Shown: piece by piece, positions 31,223 through 39,017 of the stretch
How the letters are laid out: every line of letters begins with the position of its first letter
How positions within the stretch are numbered: the stretch's first letter is position 1
Virus record (IMG/VR): IMGVR_UViG_3300036819_000345
Location: 1-42,052 of that record
Source: a virus
Reading direction: 5' to 3' (one strand)
DNA length: 42,052 bases
Position numbers and translations under genes: made by a program
Notes under the pieces: generated by a model
Databases searched by the model: none
What the model was told of the DNA's origin: nothing
The model's input: only the letters and a program-made list of their open reading frames with translations

Positions 31223-31800
31223 TGAGCGCCCATCGCGCCTATCAGCGCCTGAGTGACCGGCTTCGCATGGTCATCGGAAGAGGGCGTATTAAGACCGGCG
31301 ACGACAGCGGGCCCGTCCAAAAACAGCAAGTGGTCCTCGGCCCCTTGGAAGTGCACGATAATATCCCGCGCCTCTCGGAATTTGGCTTCGCTTCGATGCC
31401 ACCAGAAGATTCGGATGTCACCATCGCATTTTTTGGCGGCGACAGATCAAACGGCGTCATCGTTGCAACCGGCCACCAGCAGACGCGGCTAAAGAACCTC
31501 GCAATGGGCGACGCCGCCATTTACGACGCGCTGGGAAAATACATCTGGCTGAAAAAAGACGGCGGCATCGTCATTGAAGCAAAAAACGCCGACGTCACGA
31601 TCAACAATGCTGCCACGGTGAAGATCAACGCCACCGTGATGGTGGAACTCAATACGCCAAAATTGAAGGTGGATGGCGATATCGAAGCCACCGGCACAAT
31701 TACCGGCGATGCCGACGTGAAAACCGGAAGCATCAGCCTCGCCAGCCACAAGCATGGCGGTGTTGAAACCGGTGGCGGACAGACAGGCGGTCCCGTGTGA
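31219..31800 (+). CDS. Baseplate spike protein (Mu gp45-like)
   Basis: The N-terminal OB-like domain (about 1-100) includes GRIKTGDDSGPVQKQQVVLGPLEVHDNIPRLSEFGFASMPPEDSDVTIAFFGGDRSNGVIVATG. A beta-helical stalk follows (IVIEAKNADVTINNAATVKINATVMVELNTPKLKVDGDIEATG). The end, ASHKHGGVETGGGQTGGPV, carries the HxH pair that binds iron at the tip of P2/Mu spikes. It pierces the outer membrane during contraction. The start overlaps the hub stop as ATGA. Confidence 0.9.
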   Translation: MMSAHRAYQRLSDRLRMVIGRGRIKTGDDSGPVQKQQVVLGPLEVHDNIPRLSEFGFASMPPEDSDVTIAFFGGDRSNGVIVATGHQQTRLKNLAMGDAAIYDALGKYIWLKKDGGIVIEAKNADVTINNAATVKINATVMVELNTPKLKVDGDIEATGTITGDADVKTGSISLASHKHGGVETGGGQTGGPV

Positions 31801-32246
31801 GCAGCGATATCGCGACCGTCTGGGATGCCAAGAATTCACGTGGCGACTGGCAAAAGTCAGGCGCCGATCTGAAGTCCGGCAACGATCTCGAAACCGCTGT
31901 TCTCATAAGCCTGTTCAGCGACCGTCTCGCCAAGCCCGATGATGCGATCCCGGATAACACCGACAATCCGCGCGGCTGGTGGGGCGATCTGGATGCGAGC
32001 AAGCCTATGGGCTCGCGGCTTTGGCTTCTGGAGCGCTCCAAGCTTTCTCAAAAGGTCGCGATCGCGGCGCAGGGTTACATCACGGAAGCGCTGCAATGGC
32101 TGATCGATGATGGCATCGCCTCGAAGGTCGATGTGACCACGCAACTGGTGCCGCCAAGCCAATTGAGCGTGCGCGTGGTGATCACCCGCGCAACCGGTGC
32201 GGCGCTATCCCTCAACTATGCTTGGGCCTGGCAAGGATTGAACTGA
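31797..32246 (+). CDS. Baseplate protein (Mu gp46-like)
   Basis: A GTG start overlaps the spike stop. The sequence DLETAVLISLFSDRLAKPDD followed by RGWWGDLDASKPMGSRLWLLERSKLSQKVAIAAQGYITEALQWLIDDGIASKVDV matches the gp46/DUF1834-type wedge protein pattern, with the typical WWGD motif. It connects the hub to the gp47 wedge. The next ATG follows immediately after the stop. Confidence 0.85.
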   Translation: MSSDIATVWDAKNSRGDWQKSGADLKSGNDLETAVLISLFSDRLAKPDDAIPDNTDNPRGWWGDLDASKPMGSRLWLLERSKLSQKVAIAAQGYITEALQWLIDDGIASKVDVTTQLVPPSQLSVRVVITRATGAALSLNYAWAWQGLN

Positions 32247-33353
32247 ATGCCCTTTTCACGCCCCACATTGTCCGACCTGCGTTCGCAGGTGAAATCGGAT
32301 ATCGCAACCAATCTTCCCGGCACCGATCCGCTTTTGCGTTTCTCCAATCTCGGAATCCTTGGCGATGCGCTGGCAGGGCTTTCGTACCTTCATTACGGAT
32401 ACCTGGACTGGATTTCGAAGCAGGCCGTGCCGTTCACGGCAACGGACGAATTTCTGGAAGGCTGGGCGGCCCTGAAGGGCGTGACACGCAAGGCCGCGTC
32501 AGTGGCATCGGGAACGGTGACGTTCAGCGGGACGGACAGCAAGGTGATCCCCGCGGGCACGTCACTCGTGCGCGGCGATGGAGCGACGTTCACAACAGCA
32601 GCCGATGGAACAATATCTTCCGGGAGCGTGATCGTTACGGCGAGCGCGGACGTGGCCGGCGCGGCCGGGAACACAGCAGCGGGTTCGATCTTCGCGTTGG
32701 GCATTTCCATTTCCGGTATTCAGTCCAGCGGAACGGCGGCGACTGTCTTCACGGGCGGCGCGGACGCGGAAAAGGATGACGCGTTACGAACCCGCATGCT
32801 GGAGGTCTACCAGACGCCACCTGATGGAGGTTCGACTTCCGACTATGTGAAATGGGCCGGCGAGGTTCCAGGCGTCACGCGCGCTTGGTGCGCGCCGATC
32901 AGCAATGGGCCGGGAACGGTCGTGGTTTACATCATGCTGGATATCACCGAAGCCGAAAATGGTGGTTTCCCACAAGGCACCGATGGGGTCGCGACCGGCG
33001 AAACACGCGATACACCGGCCACCGGTGACCAATTGATCGTGGCAAATTACATCTATTCCCGGCGCCCTGTTACTGCGTTGGTCTATGTCGTCGCGCCGGT
33101 ACCAAACCCGGTAGATTTCACAATCACCGGGCTTTCGGCCGCGTCGGCCGATCTCAAAGCCGCCATTGAACTTGAGATCGCGAGCGTATTCCTGCGCAAA
33201 GGCGCGCCCGGCGGCTTGATCGATCTGTCCGACATTGAGAGTGCCATAGCGGCCCTGGCCGGGACGGAAGGCTTTGTGATCACGTCGCCATCCGGAAACA
33301 TCACCAACGATCCCGGCGCACTGCCGACCGTTGGAACAATCACCTACCCGTAG
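32247..33353 (+). CDS. Baseplate J-like wedge protein (Mu gp47-like)
   Basis: This 368-residue protein begins with RPTLSDLRSQVKSDIATNLPGTDPLLRFSNLGILGDALAGLSYLHYGYLDWISKQAVPFTATDEFLEGWAALKGVTRK. The beta-rich middle is VTFSGTDSKVIPAGTSLVRGDGATF. The signature DALRTRMLEVYQTPPDGGSTSDYVKWAGEVPGVTRAW is diagnostic for gp47/baseplate J. It controls sheath contraction. Spacing and order are Mu-like. Confidence 0.92.
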   Translation: MPFSRPTLSDLRSQVKSDIATNLPGTDPLLRFSNLGILGDALAGLSYLHYGYLDWISKQAVPFTATDEFLEGWAALKGVTRKAASVASGTVTFSGTDSKVIPAGTSLVRGDGATFTTAADGTISSGSVIVTASADVAGAAGNTAAGSIFALGISISGIQSSGTAATVFTGGADAEKDDALRTRMLEVYQTPPDGGSTSDYVKWAGEVPGVTRAWCAPISNGPGTVVVYIMLDITEAENGGFPQGTDGVATGETRDTPATGDQLIVANYIYSRRPVTALVYVVAPVPNPVDFTITGLSAASADLKAAIELEIASVFLRKGAPGGLIDLSDIESAIAALAGTEGFVITSPSGNITNDPGALPTVGTITYP

Positions 33354-33357
33354 CGCC

Positions 33358-33954
33358 ATGCCCGCTCCGCAACTCTCGGCGGCGGACTTCTTGTCCGCCC
33401 TGCACAATCTTTTGCCTTCTGGGCGCGTCTGGCCGCGTGAAAGCGACGCGACGCAGAGCAAGGCGCTCGCCGGGCTAACGGGCGAGTTTGCGGATAATAC
33501 TGCGCGTGGCGCGGCGCTGGTTGCAGATGCCTTTCCGCCAACGACCTCGGAATTGCTTCCGGAGTGGGAAGAGACGCTGGGCCTCCCGGATCCGTGCGCC
33601 GGGGAACAGCCAACGATCGCGGCGCGTGTTGCGCAGGTCATCGCGCGCTTCATTGGTGCTGGCGGTCAATCCATACCGTTTCTAATCGCGTATGCGGCAT
33701 CGCTGGGATTTGTGATCACCATCACGGAATCGGCACCCTTCCGCATGGGTGTCAGCGGGATGGGCGATGCTCTTGGCGGATCAGAATGGTTTTTCGTCTG
33801 GACGGTTCACGCGCCGCTGGACACGTTCACGCAATTCATTGCCGGGAGATCGGTTGCGGGCGATCCGCTGTTTGATTCCGGCAATGCCGTTCTGGAATGT
33901 GAAATGCAGGCCGTGAGGCCTGCGCACACCATCCTCCAATTTCAATATTCATAG
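33358..33954 (+). CDS. Baseplate protein (Mu gp48-like, DUF2313)
   Basis: The start at ATG 33358, five bases after the gp47 stop, gives 198 residues. The pattern LSAADFLSALHNLLPSGRVWPRESDATQSKALAGLTGEFADNTARGAALVADAFPPTTSELLPEWEETLGLPDPCAGEQPTIAARVAQVIARF is the DUF2313 signature. It joins wedge and fibres. The tail-fibre gene follows 9 bases later. Confidence 0.88.
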   Translation: MPAPQLSAADFLSALHNLLPSGRVWPRESDATQSKALAGLTGEFADNTARGAALVADAFPPTTSELLPEWEETLGLPDPCAGEQPTIAARVAQVIARFIGAGGQSIPFLIAYAASLGFVITITESAPFRMGVSGMGDALGGSEWFFVWTVHAPLDTFTQFIAGRSVAGDPLFDSGNAVLECEMQAVRPAHTILQFQYS

Positions 33955-33963
33955 GTAGGCCGG

Positions 33964-35409
33964 ATGTTTCGTATCGATCATTCTTCCGCGGCGAGCACGC
34001 TCCCGTCGCCTGGGTCGCCAGGTACGCCCGGTTACTTCACGTCGAGCGGGAGTCACGGCACCGTCCTGACGCCGGACTGGGCCAACATGGTCCAGGAAGA
34101 AGTGATCAACGTGGTGCTGGCGGGCGGCTTGACGCCGTCGAAGACCACATTCACGCAATTGCGCGATGCGATTAAAGGCATCATCGCCGCAAGCTCCGGC
34201 GTGGCCTATGGCGAGGATAGCGGAACCGCGAACGCCTACGCGGTCACGCTGACGCCTGCACTGGCCGATCATATCGAAGGCATGCCGATCCTTGTTCTGA
34301 TCGCCAATACGAACACGGGAGCAAGCACGCTCGATCCCGGACCCGGCGCAACACAGATTGTTGGCCCGGATGGCGGTGCGCTGAACGCGGGCGATCTTCT
34401 CGCCGGCGACATCGCGATGTTCGTCTTCGACGGCACGCGCTATCGCACCGAACGGGTTACAGCCAGCACGTCGCGCGTCGGACAGGTTCAACTCGCTTCG
34501 AGTGCTGAAGCAATCACCGGCACCGATGCCAAGAAATCACTGACCGCGAAGGCGCTCACGGACGTTCTGGATACTTACGTCGCGACTACCAGCGCAGCGG
34601 GATTTGTCGAATTTGCAACGAACGCGGAGACCCAGGCGGGCACAGATGCAACCCGCGGGGTTACGCCATTCGGCCTCGCGAGTTTGACGGCGACAACGAC
34701 CCGTGCGGGATTGGTGGAGTTGGCGACCACGGGCGAAACGGTCGCGGGAACATCTGCCGTACTTGGCACCTCGCCGGCAGGAGTTGCGGCAGCCATCGCA
34801 GCGATTCCAGATGCAACCACTTCTGTCTCAGGGCTTGTCGAATTCGCCACCAACGTAGAAACACAAACCGGCACCGACGCCACGCGCGGTGTCACGCCTG
34901 CCGGATTGGCGAGCCTGACGGCAACGGCATTTCGTGCAGGTCTCATACAGCTAGCGACAACGGCTGAAACGGTTGCGGGATTAAGCACTGTCCTGGCCGC
35001 GACGCCGGCTGGTGTTGTTGCGGCGATACCGAGTTTTGCCACGGCAACTCAAGTTAATAACGGTGCCAGCCTCACGACTATTGTTGCTCCAGGAACGATG
35101 GCGCAATTCCCCGGTGTATGTCCGTGCTTCTGCACGTTTGGCTATATCGATGGCAGTATGGTGCTGCTCGATTCCTTCAACCTGTTCGGCTCTCACCCGA
35201 CACTCGCGCGCACGGCGGCTGGTAAATATACGATCACGTTTCCAGGCGCATCATTTTCGGCCACCTACGGTCAGGCGTCGGGTACCGCTTCTGGAACGCC
35301 CGTCACCGGGGCAATTAACGCAATCATCAACAGTGGCAGCGGCGTGAACGTCACCTTCGCGGAGGACGTGACCTCGGCGCAGGTCATCATATTCGGAACG
35401 CAACGCTAA
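33964..35409 (+). CDS. Tail fibre protein with internal tandem repeats
   Basis: The N-terminus (FRIDHSSAASTLPSPGSPGTPGYFTSSGSHGTVLTPDWANMVQEEVINVVLAGGLTPSKTTFTQLRDAIKGI) is a baseplate-attachment domain shared with the next gene. After a beta domain, about residues 213-355 contain two 77-residue repeats (positions 34600 and 34831). Each has (G)FVEFATNxETQxGTDATRGVTP and a second, more distant copy of the same short motif, as in T4 gp12/lambda Stf-type fibre repeats. The last 130 residues are unrelated beta-rich sequence, probably the receptor-binding tip. No chaperone gene is recognised. Confidence 0.8.
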   Translation: MFRIDHSSAASTLPSPGSPGTPGYFTSSGSHGTVLTPDWANMVQEEVINVVLAGGLTPSKTTFTQLRDAIKGIIAASSGVAYGEDSGTANAYAVTLTPALADHIEGMPILVLIANTNTGASTLDPGPGATQIVGPDGGALNAGDLLAGDIAMFVFDGTRYRTERVTASTSRVGQVQLASSAEAITGTDAKKSLTAKALTDVLDTYVATTSAAGFVEFATNAETQAGTDATRGVTPFGLASLTATTTRAGLVELATTGETVAGTSAVLGTSPAGVAAAIAAIPDATTSVSGLVEFATNVETQTGTDATRGVTPAGLASLTATAFRAGLIQLATTAETVAGLSTVLAATPAGVVAAIPSFATATQVNNGASLTTIVAPGTMAQFPGVCPCFCTFGYIDGSMVLLDSFNLFGSHPTLARTAAGKYTITFPGASFSATYGQASGTASGTPVTGAINAIINSGSGVNVTFAEDVTSAQVIIFGTQR

Positions 35410-35424
35410 AAAGGCGCCCTAACG

Positions 35425-36315
35425 ATGTACCAATATGACGATCCGACCTGTTCGGTAACGCTGCCGACACCAGCGGATGCTGGCACACCGGGATATTTCA
35501 ACGACGGTGATCCGGTTACCGGAACGGGGCGCACTGTGCTGCGCTCCGACTTCATGAACATGCTCATGAAAGAATTGCTCAATGTTCTTTCCGCAGCGGG
35601 GATAGAACCCAGCAAGACCGCTTATGACCAGGTCGCATCCGCCATTACCATTCTTGGTCAACAGTCGGCCGGCTATCGGTTGATCGGACGAACCATTTTC
35701 AGTGCCAGTGGGACCTATACGCCAAATGTGAAAGCGAAAGCGGCGTTCGTCGTTGCTGTCGGCGGCGGCGGCAGCGGCGGTGGTGTTTCCGGAACGGCGT
35801 CAAATGCAGCGGGAGGTGGCGGCGGAGCGTCCGGCGGGTATTCCGACATCCTTATCAAGACGCTTCTATCGAGTTATTCCGTCACCATCGGTGCAGGTGG
35901 CGCGGCACCATCGGCGGGCGCGAACAATGGAAATGCCGGTGGCACAACGTCGTTTGGCAGTGTGTTGACGGTTCCAGGCGGTGGTGGCGGTTTGGCGGGT
36001 ACGGCCGGAACGGTAGCGAGTATTTCCCAAGGCGGGTTGCCCGGAAGTGCGCCGACAGGCGGCGGAGTGAACTCACCGGGAGCTCCAGGGACGATGGGCC
36101 TGACGCTGAACGGCACTACCTGCTTTTCAGGAAACGGCGCACCCAGCGTCTACGGCGGCGGCAGCCGCGGCGTAACTGGCGCCAACGGTAATGATGGCTC
36201 TGGGATTGGCGCCGGCGGCGCCGGGGCGGCCACCACAAACGCGACGGCACGCGCTGGAGGAGCAGGGTCCAACGGCGCCGTCATTGTGTGGGAGTACGAC
36301 AATGACACGGCGTAA
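35425..36315 (+). CDS. Second tail fibre / glycine-rich receptor-binding protein
   Basis: This 296-residue protein shares its N-terminal 75 residues (MYQYDDPTCSVTLPTPADAGTPGYFNDGDPVTGTGRTVLRSDFMNMLMKELLNVLSAAGIEPSKTAYDQV) with the fibre upstream. From residue 105 on it is dominated by glycine tracts (GGGGSGGGVSG, GGGGGASGG, GGGGG). These are typical of polyglycine-II sandwich tips of phage adhesins such as Salmonella phage S16 gp38. Two fibres with one attachment domain suggest alternative host recognition. The tip is the least conserved part of such proteins. Confidence 0.75.
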   Translation: MYQYDDPTCSVTLPTPADAGTPGYFNDGDPVTGTGRTVLRSDFMNMLMKELLNVLSAAGIEPSKTAYDQVASAITILGQQSAGYRLIGRTIFSASGTYTPNVKAKAAFVVAVGGGGSGGGVSGTASNAAGGGGGASGGYSDILIKTLLSSYSVTIGAGGAAPSAGANNGNAGGTTSFGSVLTVPGGGGGLAGTAGTVASISQGGLPGSAPTGGGVNSPGAPGTMGLTLNGTTCFSGNGAPSVYGGGSRGVTGANGNDGSGIGAGGAGAATTNATARAGGAGSNGAVIVWEYDNDTA

Positions 36316-36535
36316 GGCGGTAATTGAAAAGGCCAATCCTGACGAATTGCAGTGCTGGCTTGTCGCTGACGCCGCTGGCCTGATCGTGAACGCCATTGTA
36401 CTTCCATCCGGTAATCCGGATGGCTTCTCGCCCGGTGACGGGCTTGCTCTTGTCGCAATGCCTTCCAGTGACATTGTTCCGGGTATCGGCTGGACGCTGA
36501 ACCAGGACGGAAGCTGGTCTTCTCCCCAAGCCTGA
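36302..36535 (+). CDS. Small protein downstream of the fibre, 77 aa
   Basis: The ATG at 36302 lies inside the end of the fibre gene, with GGGAG eight bases upstream; the longer frame from 36191 is a shadow. The product (MTRRKAVIEKANPDELQCWLVADAAGLIVNAIVLPSGNPDGF...GIGWTLNQDGSWSSPQA) resembles small phage proteins with a NAIVL / PGxGWTxNxDGSW pattern that accompany tail fibres. A fibre-assembly or accessory role is likely from position and is not proven. Confidence 0.65.
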   Translation: MTRRKAVIEKANPDELQCWLVADAAGLIVNAIVLPSGNPDGFSPGDGLALVAMPSSDIVPGIGWTLNQDGSWSSPQA

Positions 36536-36549
36536 AAGAAAGAACCCCT

Positions 36550-36765
36550 ATGCCGAATCCCACTGCGCCATCGCGCGCGGAAGAACACACGCGCGCGATG
36601 TTGGACATTGCGCGCGCGCATCTGACCGAGGCGCTGAACAGTGCCCAAGAGGCTGGTGCACACGTCAGACTTCTAACCAACGATCTGCGCGCCGCCGGCG
36701 CGGAGATTGAACGCCTCAAGAATGAACTGACAAAAGGCGCAGGGGAAAAAACCGCCCATGTTTGA
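36550..36765 (+). CDS. Coiled-coil protein, 71 aa
   Basis: Residues about 10-60 (AEEHTRAMLDIARAHLTEALNSAQEAGAHVRLLTNDLRAAGAEIERLKNEL) show a heptad-like pattern predicted to form an amphipathic coiled coil. It lies between the fibre cluster and the lysozyme, overlapping the latter by eight bases. It has no transmembrane segment. It could be a lysis-module adaptor or a minor structural protein. No family is recognised. Confidence 0.6.
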   Translation: MPNPTAPSRAEEHTRAMLDIARAHLTEALNSAQEAGAHVRLLTNDLRAAGAEIERLKNELTKGAGEKTAHV

Positions 36766-37399
36766 CCGTGACAAACTGATTTCCGATCTCATTGGCGAAG
36801 AGGGCGAACGCTTTGTCGTCTATGACGATGCGACGGGAAAACAAATTGGTCCCGGCGACACGCTGCAGGGCCATCCCACGGTTGGCATTGGGCATGCGCT
36901 CGATCTCACGCCCTTCACGGACGCGCAGGCCCGCATGATCTGTGGCTGGGACATCGACGCCAAAACGCCCGCCGTCTACACGCAATGGCCGTGGCTTTCA
37001 ACACAGACCGAACCGCGCCAGCGTGGGGTTGCCGATCTCGCCTTCAACATGGGTGTGCAGAAACTATCGGCCTTCACCACCTTCCTGTCGCTACTGAAGG
37101 CGGGAAAGTTCGATGCAGCATCCGAAGACTTGGCCGCGACAGCATGGGCGCGAGAAGTTGGTCCGGCTCGAACCGCACACATTCAAAATCTGATCCGCGG
37201 CACATTGGCGATGCGACGGAACAAAGGCAGACATTCTTCGCTCAGTGCAACGGTCAACCTGTTGAACGCGGAAATCCGCAAATTGCCAGAAGCCTATCGC
37301 CCGCTTGTTGGCGGCGTTCTCACGCTCGGCCAGCGGCACTGGAAACTGGTTGCCTATGTCGCCGGGCTTGGATGCTTCCTGCTCGGCCACTTCGTCTAA
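36758..37399 (+). CDS. Endolysin, T4-type lysozyme (GH24) with C-terminal membrane segment
   Basis: The catalytic region aligns with T4 lysozyme: Glu15 in EEGERFVVYDD, Asp24 nine residues later, and Thr41 in HPTVGIGH, with a ten-residue insertion between Asp and Thr. It cleaves the glycan strands of peptidoglycan. QRGVADLAFNMGVQKLSAFTTFLSLL and WAREVGPARTAHIQNLIRGTLAMR also fit the family. The last 20 residues (LVAYVAGLGCFLLGHFV) are hydrophobic, so it may be tail-anchored rather than a soluble or N-terminal SAR enzyme. At 213 residues it is longer than T4 lysozyme (164). Confidence 0.85.
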   Translation: MFDRDKLISDLIGEEGERFVVYDDATGKQIGPGDTLQGHPTVGIGHALDLTPFTDAQARMICGWDIDAKTPAVYTQWPWLSTQTEPRQRGVADLAFNMGVQKLSAFTTFLSLLKAGKFDAASEDLAATAWAREVGPARTAHIQNLIRGTLAMRRNKGRHSSLSATVNLLNAEIRKLPEAYRPLVGGVLTLGQRHWKLVAYVAGLGCFLLGHFV

Positions 37400-37423
37400 C
37401 ACCTTCACAATCGGAGACTGCCC

Positions 37424-38203
37424 ATGACCCGCCGTTACGGCTGGCTCAAGGACGCGCCGGATTCGCGCGACCTGATGCTGGCTCCTGCCCCGACGCACGA
37501 TCTTCCGGAGAATATCGATCTGCGCCCAACGTGCCCGCCGGTCTACGACCAGGGCGATCTTGGTTCCTGCACCGGCAACGCCACGGCCGGAGCCGTGCAG
37601 TTTGAACGCATCAAGCAGAACCTGACGGATGCGCTTCGCATACCGTCCCGGCTGTTCATCTATTACGGCGAGCGGTTGATCGAACACACGATCAGCGAAG
37701 ACGCCGGCGCGCAAATCCGCGACGGTATCAAGGTGCTGGCCAAGCACGGCACATGCTTTGAAGGTTCCGGCCCGGCGGATTGGGCTTACGACACGGCGAA
37801 GTTCACGACGAAGCCGCCGGCGGCCTGCTTCGCTGCGGCGCTCAAGGATCGCGTGATCCAGTATAAGCGCGTTGTGCAATCGGAAGGGCAGATCAAGGCC
37901 TGTCTCGCGGCAGGCTATCCGGTCGTGTTCGGTTTCACGGTCTATGAATCGTTTGAAAGCCCGGGGGTGGCGAAGAGCGGGCAGATGCCCATGCCACACC
38001 CCGGCGAGAACGTGCTGGGCGGCCATGCCGTTCTGTGTGTCGGCTATGACGACGCGGCGCAGAGTTTCATCGTGCGCAATTCGTGGGGCAGCGGTTGGGG
38101 CGATAGCGGCTATTTCCACATGCCGTATCGCTTCCTCACGGATCCTTCTCAAGCTTCCGATTTCTGGACCATCCGGCTCGTGAGTGATGACGATGGGGCT
38201 TAA
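37424..38203 (+). CDS. Papain-like cysteine protease (peptidase C1) in the lysis module
   Basis: The catalytic cysteine is Cys49 in YDQGDLGSCTGNATAGA, with the oxyanion Gln43. His201 lies in LGGHAVLCVGYDD and Asn219 in FIVRNSWGSGWGDSGYF: a complete C1A active-site set. There is no signal peptide or prodomain, only about 40 residues before the Cys. It lies between lysozyme and holin-spanin genes. Phage C1 proteases are uncommon and their role is unclear. It might process a structural or lysis protein, or cleave host protein in the envelope. GGAGA precedes the ATG. Confidence 0.85.
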   Translation: MTRRYGWLKDAPDSRDLMLAPAPTHDLPENIDLRPTCPPVYDQGDLGSCTGNATAGAVQFERIKQNLTDALRIPSRLFIYYGERLIEHTISEDAGAQIRDGIKVLAKHGTCFEGSGPADWAYDTAKFTTKPPAACFAAALKDRVIQYKRVVQSEGQIKACLAAGYPVVFGFTVYESFESPGVAKSGQMPMPHPGENVLGGHAVLCVGYDDAAQSFIVRNSWGSGWGDSGYFHMPYRFLTDPSQASDFWTIRLVSDDDGA

Positions 38204-39017
38204 GACATTTCTGAACGCGCGCCTCGTGCCGAACTGGCATCAGGCGTGGCGCTGGGCGTCGATGCAGGGTATGGCGCTGGCCATCGTCATCATTTCCGCC
38301 TGGTCGATCATGCCTGCATCGCTGCTGGCCTACCTGCCCTCATGGATGGGGAAGGCCTTGGCCATCTTGGCGCTCCTGTTCGCCATTGTCGGCCGCATGA
38401 CGCGCCAGCCGCAGCCCGCGCCAGTGGCGGTGCGCAAGTTTGCGATTCCCGATCTGACGGGAATCGGCACGTGGCTGAAACTGGCCAGTTATCTCGCGAC
38501 CGCAGGTATCGCCGCCTTCGTCGCGGTTTACATCACCAATGCCGTCGATCAGCGCACGATCGCGGACATGAAAGCGGCGCAAGCCGTGGCCGATTTGAAC
38601 GCGCAGCTCGCCAGCGACAAGGCGAGCGGCGATCTGGCCGCGATGGCACAGAAGATCGATGCACAATTCGCCGCCGATTTCTCGGCCATCACGGTCCTCA
38701 CGCAAACCCAAATCAAAGAGGTTACACGCTATGTCACGCCCGACATTGACCGCCGTTATCCTCTCGCTTGCGGCTTTGTCCGCGTGCGGGACGCCGCCAT
38801 CATCGGCACCGACCCCGCCAACATTGCCGCAGCCGGATGCAGCGATGATGCTGCCGCCGCGCCCGTTGCAGCCAGCGTTGTTTCGGCCGGCGACGTCTCA
38901 AACTACGGCATCTGCCACGAAGACGAACTGAAGGCACATGCGCTGCAGGTTTACGTCGCGCAATTGCTTTCGACCTATGAGGCCTACCGGCTGTCCGTGA
39001 CCAAGGTGAGAAAATAA
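38187..39017 (+). CDS. Holin-like protein fused to an Rz-like spanin domain
   Basis: Three transmembrane segments are visible: about residues 28-50, 54-70 and 98-120. A long helical periplasmic part (DQRTIADMKAAQAVADLNAQLASDKASGDL...) and an ending (TQIKEVTRYVTPDIDRRYPLACGFVRVRDAA... NYGICHEDELKAHALQVYVAQL) resembling Rz-like i-spanins follow. The first two segments resemble small holins. A lipoprotein ORF is embedded in the +1 frame (38731-38931), as Rz1 is in Rz. The start is uncertain: GTG 38184, ATG 38187 and ATG 38193 are all possible, all within the end of the protease gene. Membrane disruption plus outer-membrane fusion is the inferred job. Confidence 0.75.
   Translation: MTMGLKTFLNARLVPNWHQAWRWASMQGMALAIVIISAWSIMPASLLAYLPSWMGKALAILALLFAIVGRMTRQPQPAPVAVRKFAIPDLTGIGTWLKLASYLATAGIAAFVAVYITNAVDQRTIADMKAAQAVADLNAQLASDKASGDLAAMAQKIDAQFAADFSAITVLTQTQIKEVTRYVTPDIDRRYPLACGFVRVRDAAIIGTDPANIAAAGCSDDAAAAPVAASVVSAGDVSNYGICHEDELKAHALQVYVAQLLSTYEAYRLSVTKVRK
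38731..38931 (+). CDS. Embedded Rz1-like outer-membrane spanin lipoprotein
   Basis: In the frame offset from the holin/Rz-like gene, an ATG at 38731 encodes MSRPTLTAVILSLAALSACG. This is a signal peptide with lipobox LSAC, followed by a proline-rich 45-residue mature part (PPSSAPTPPTLPQPDA... PPRPLQP). This size, lipobox and proline richness are the hallmarks of Rz1-type o-spanins, which sit in the inner leaflet of the outer membrane and bind the i-spanin across the periplasm. An in-frame extension upstream to 38659 lacks a signal and is not needed. Confidence 0.75.
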   Translation: MSRPTLTAVILSLAALSACGTPPSSAPTPPTLPQPDAAMMLPPRPLQPALFRPATSQTTASATKTN

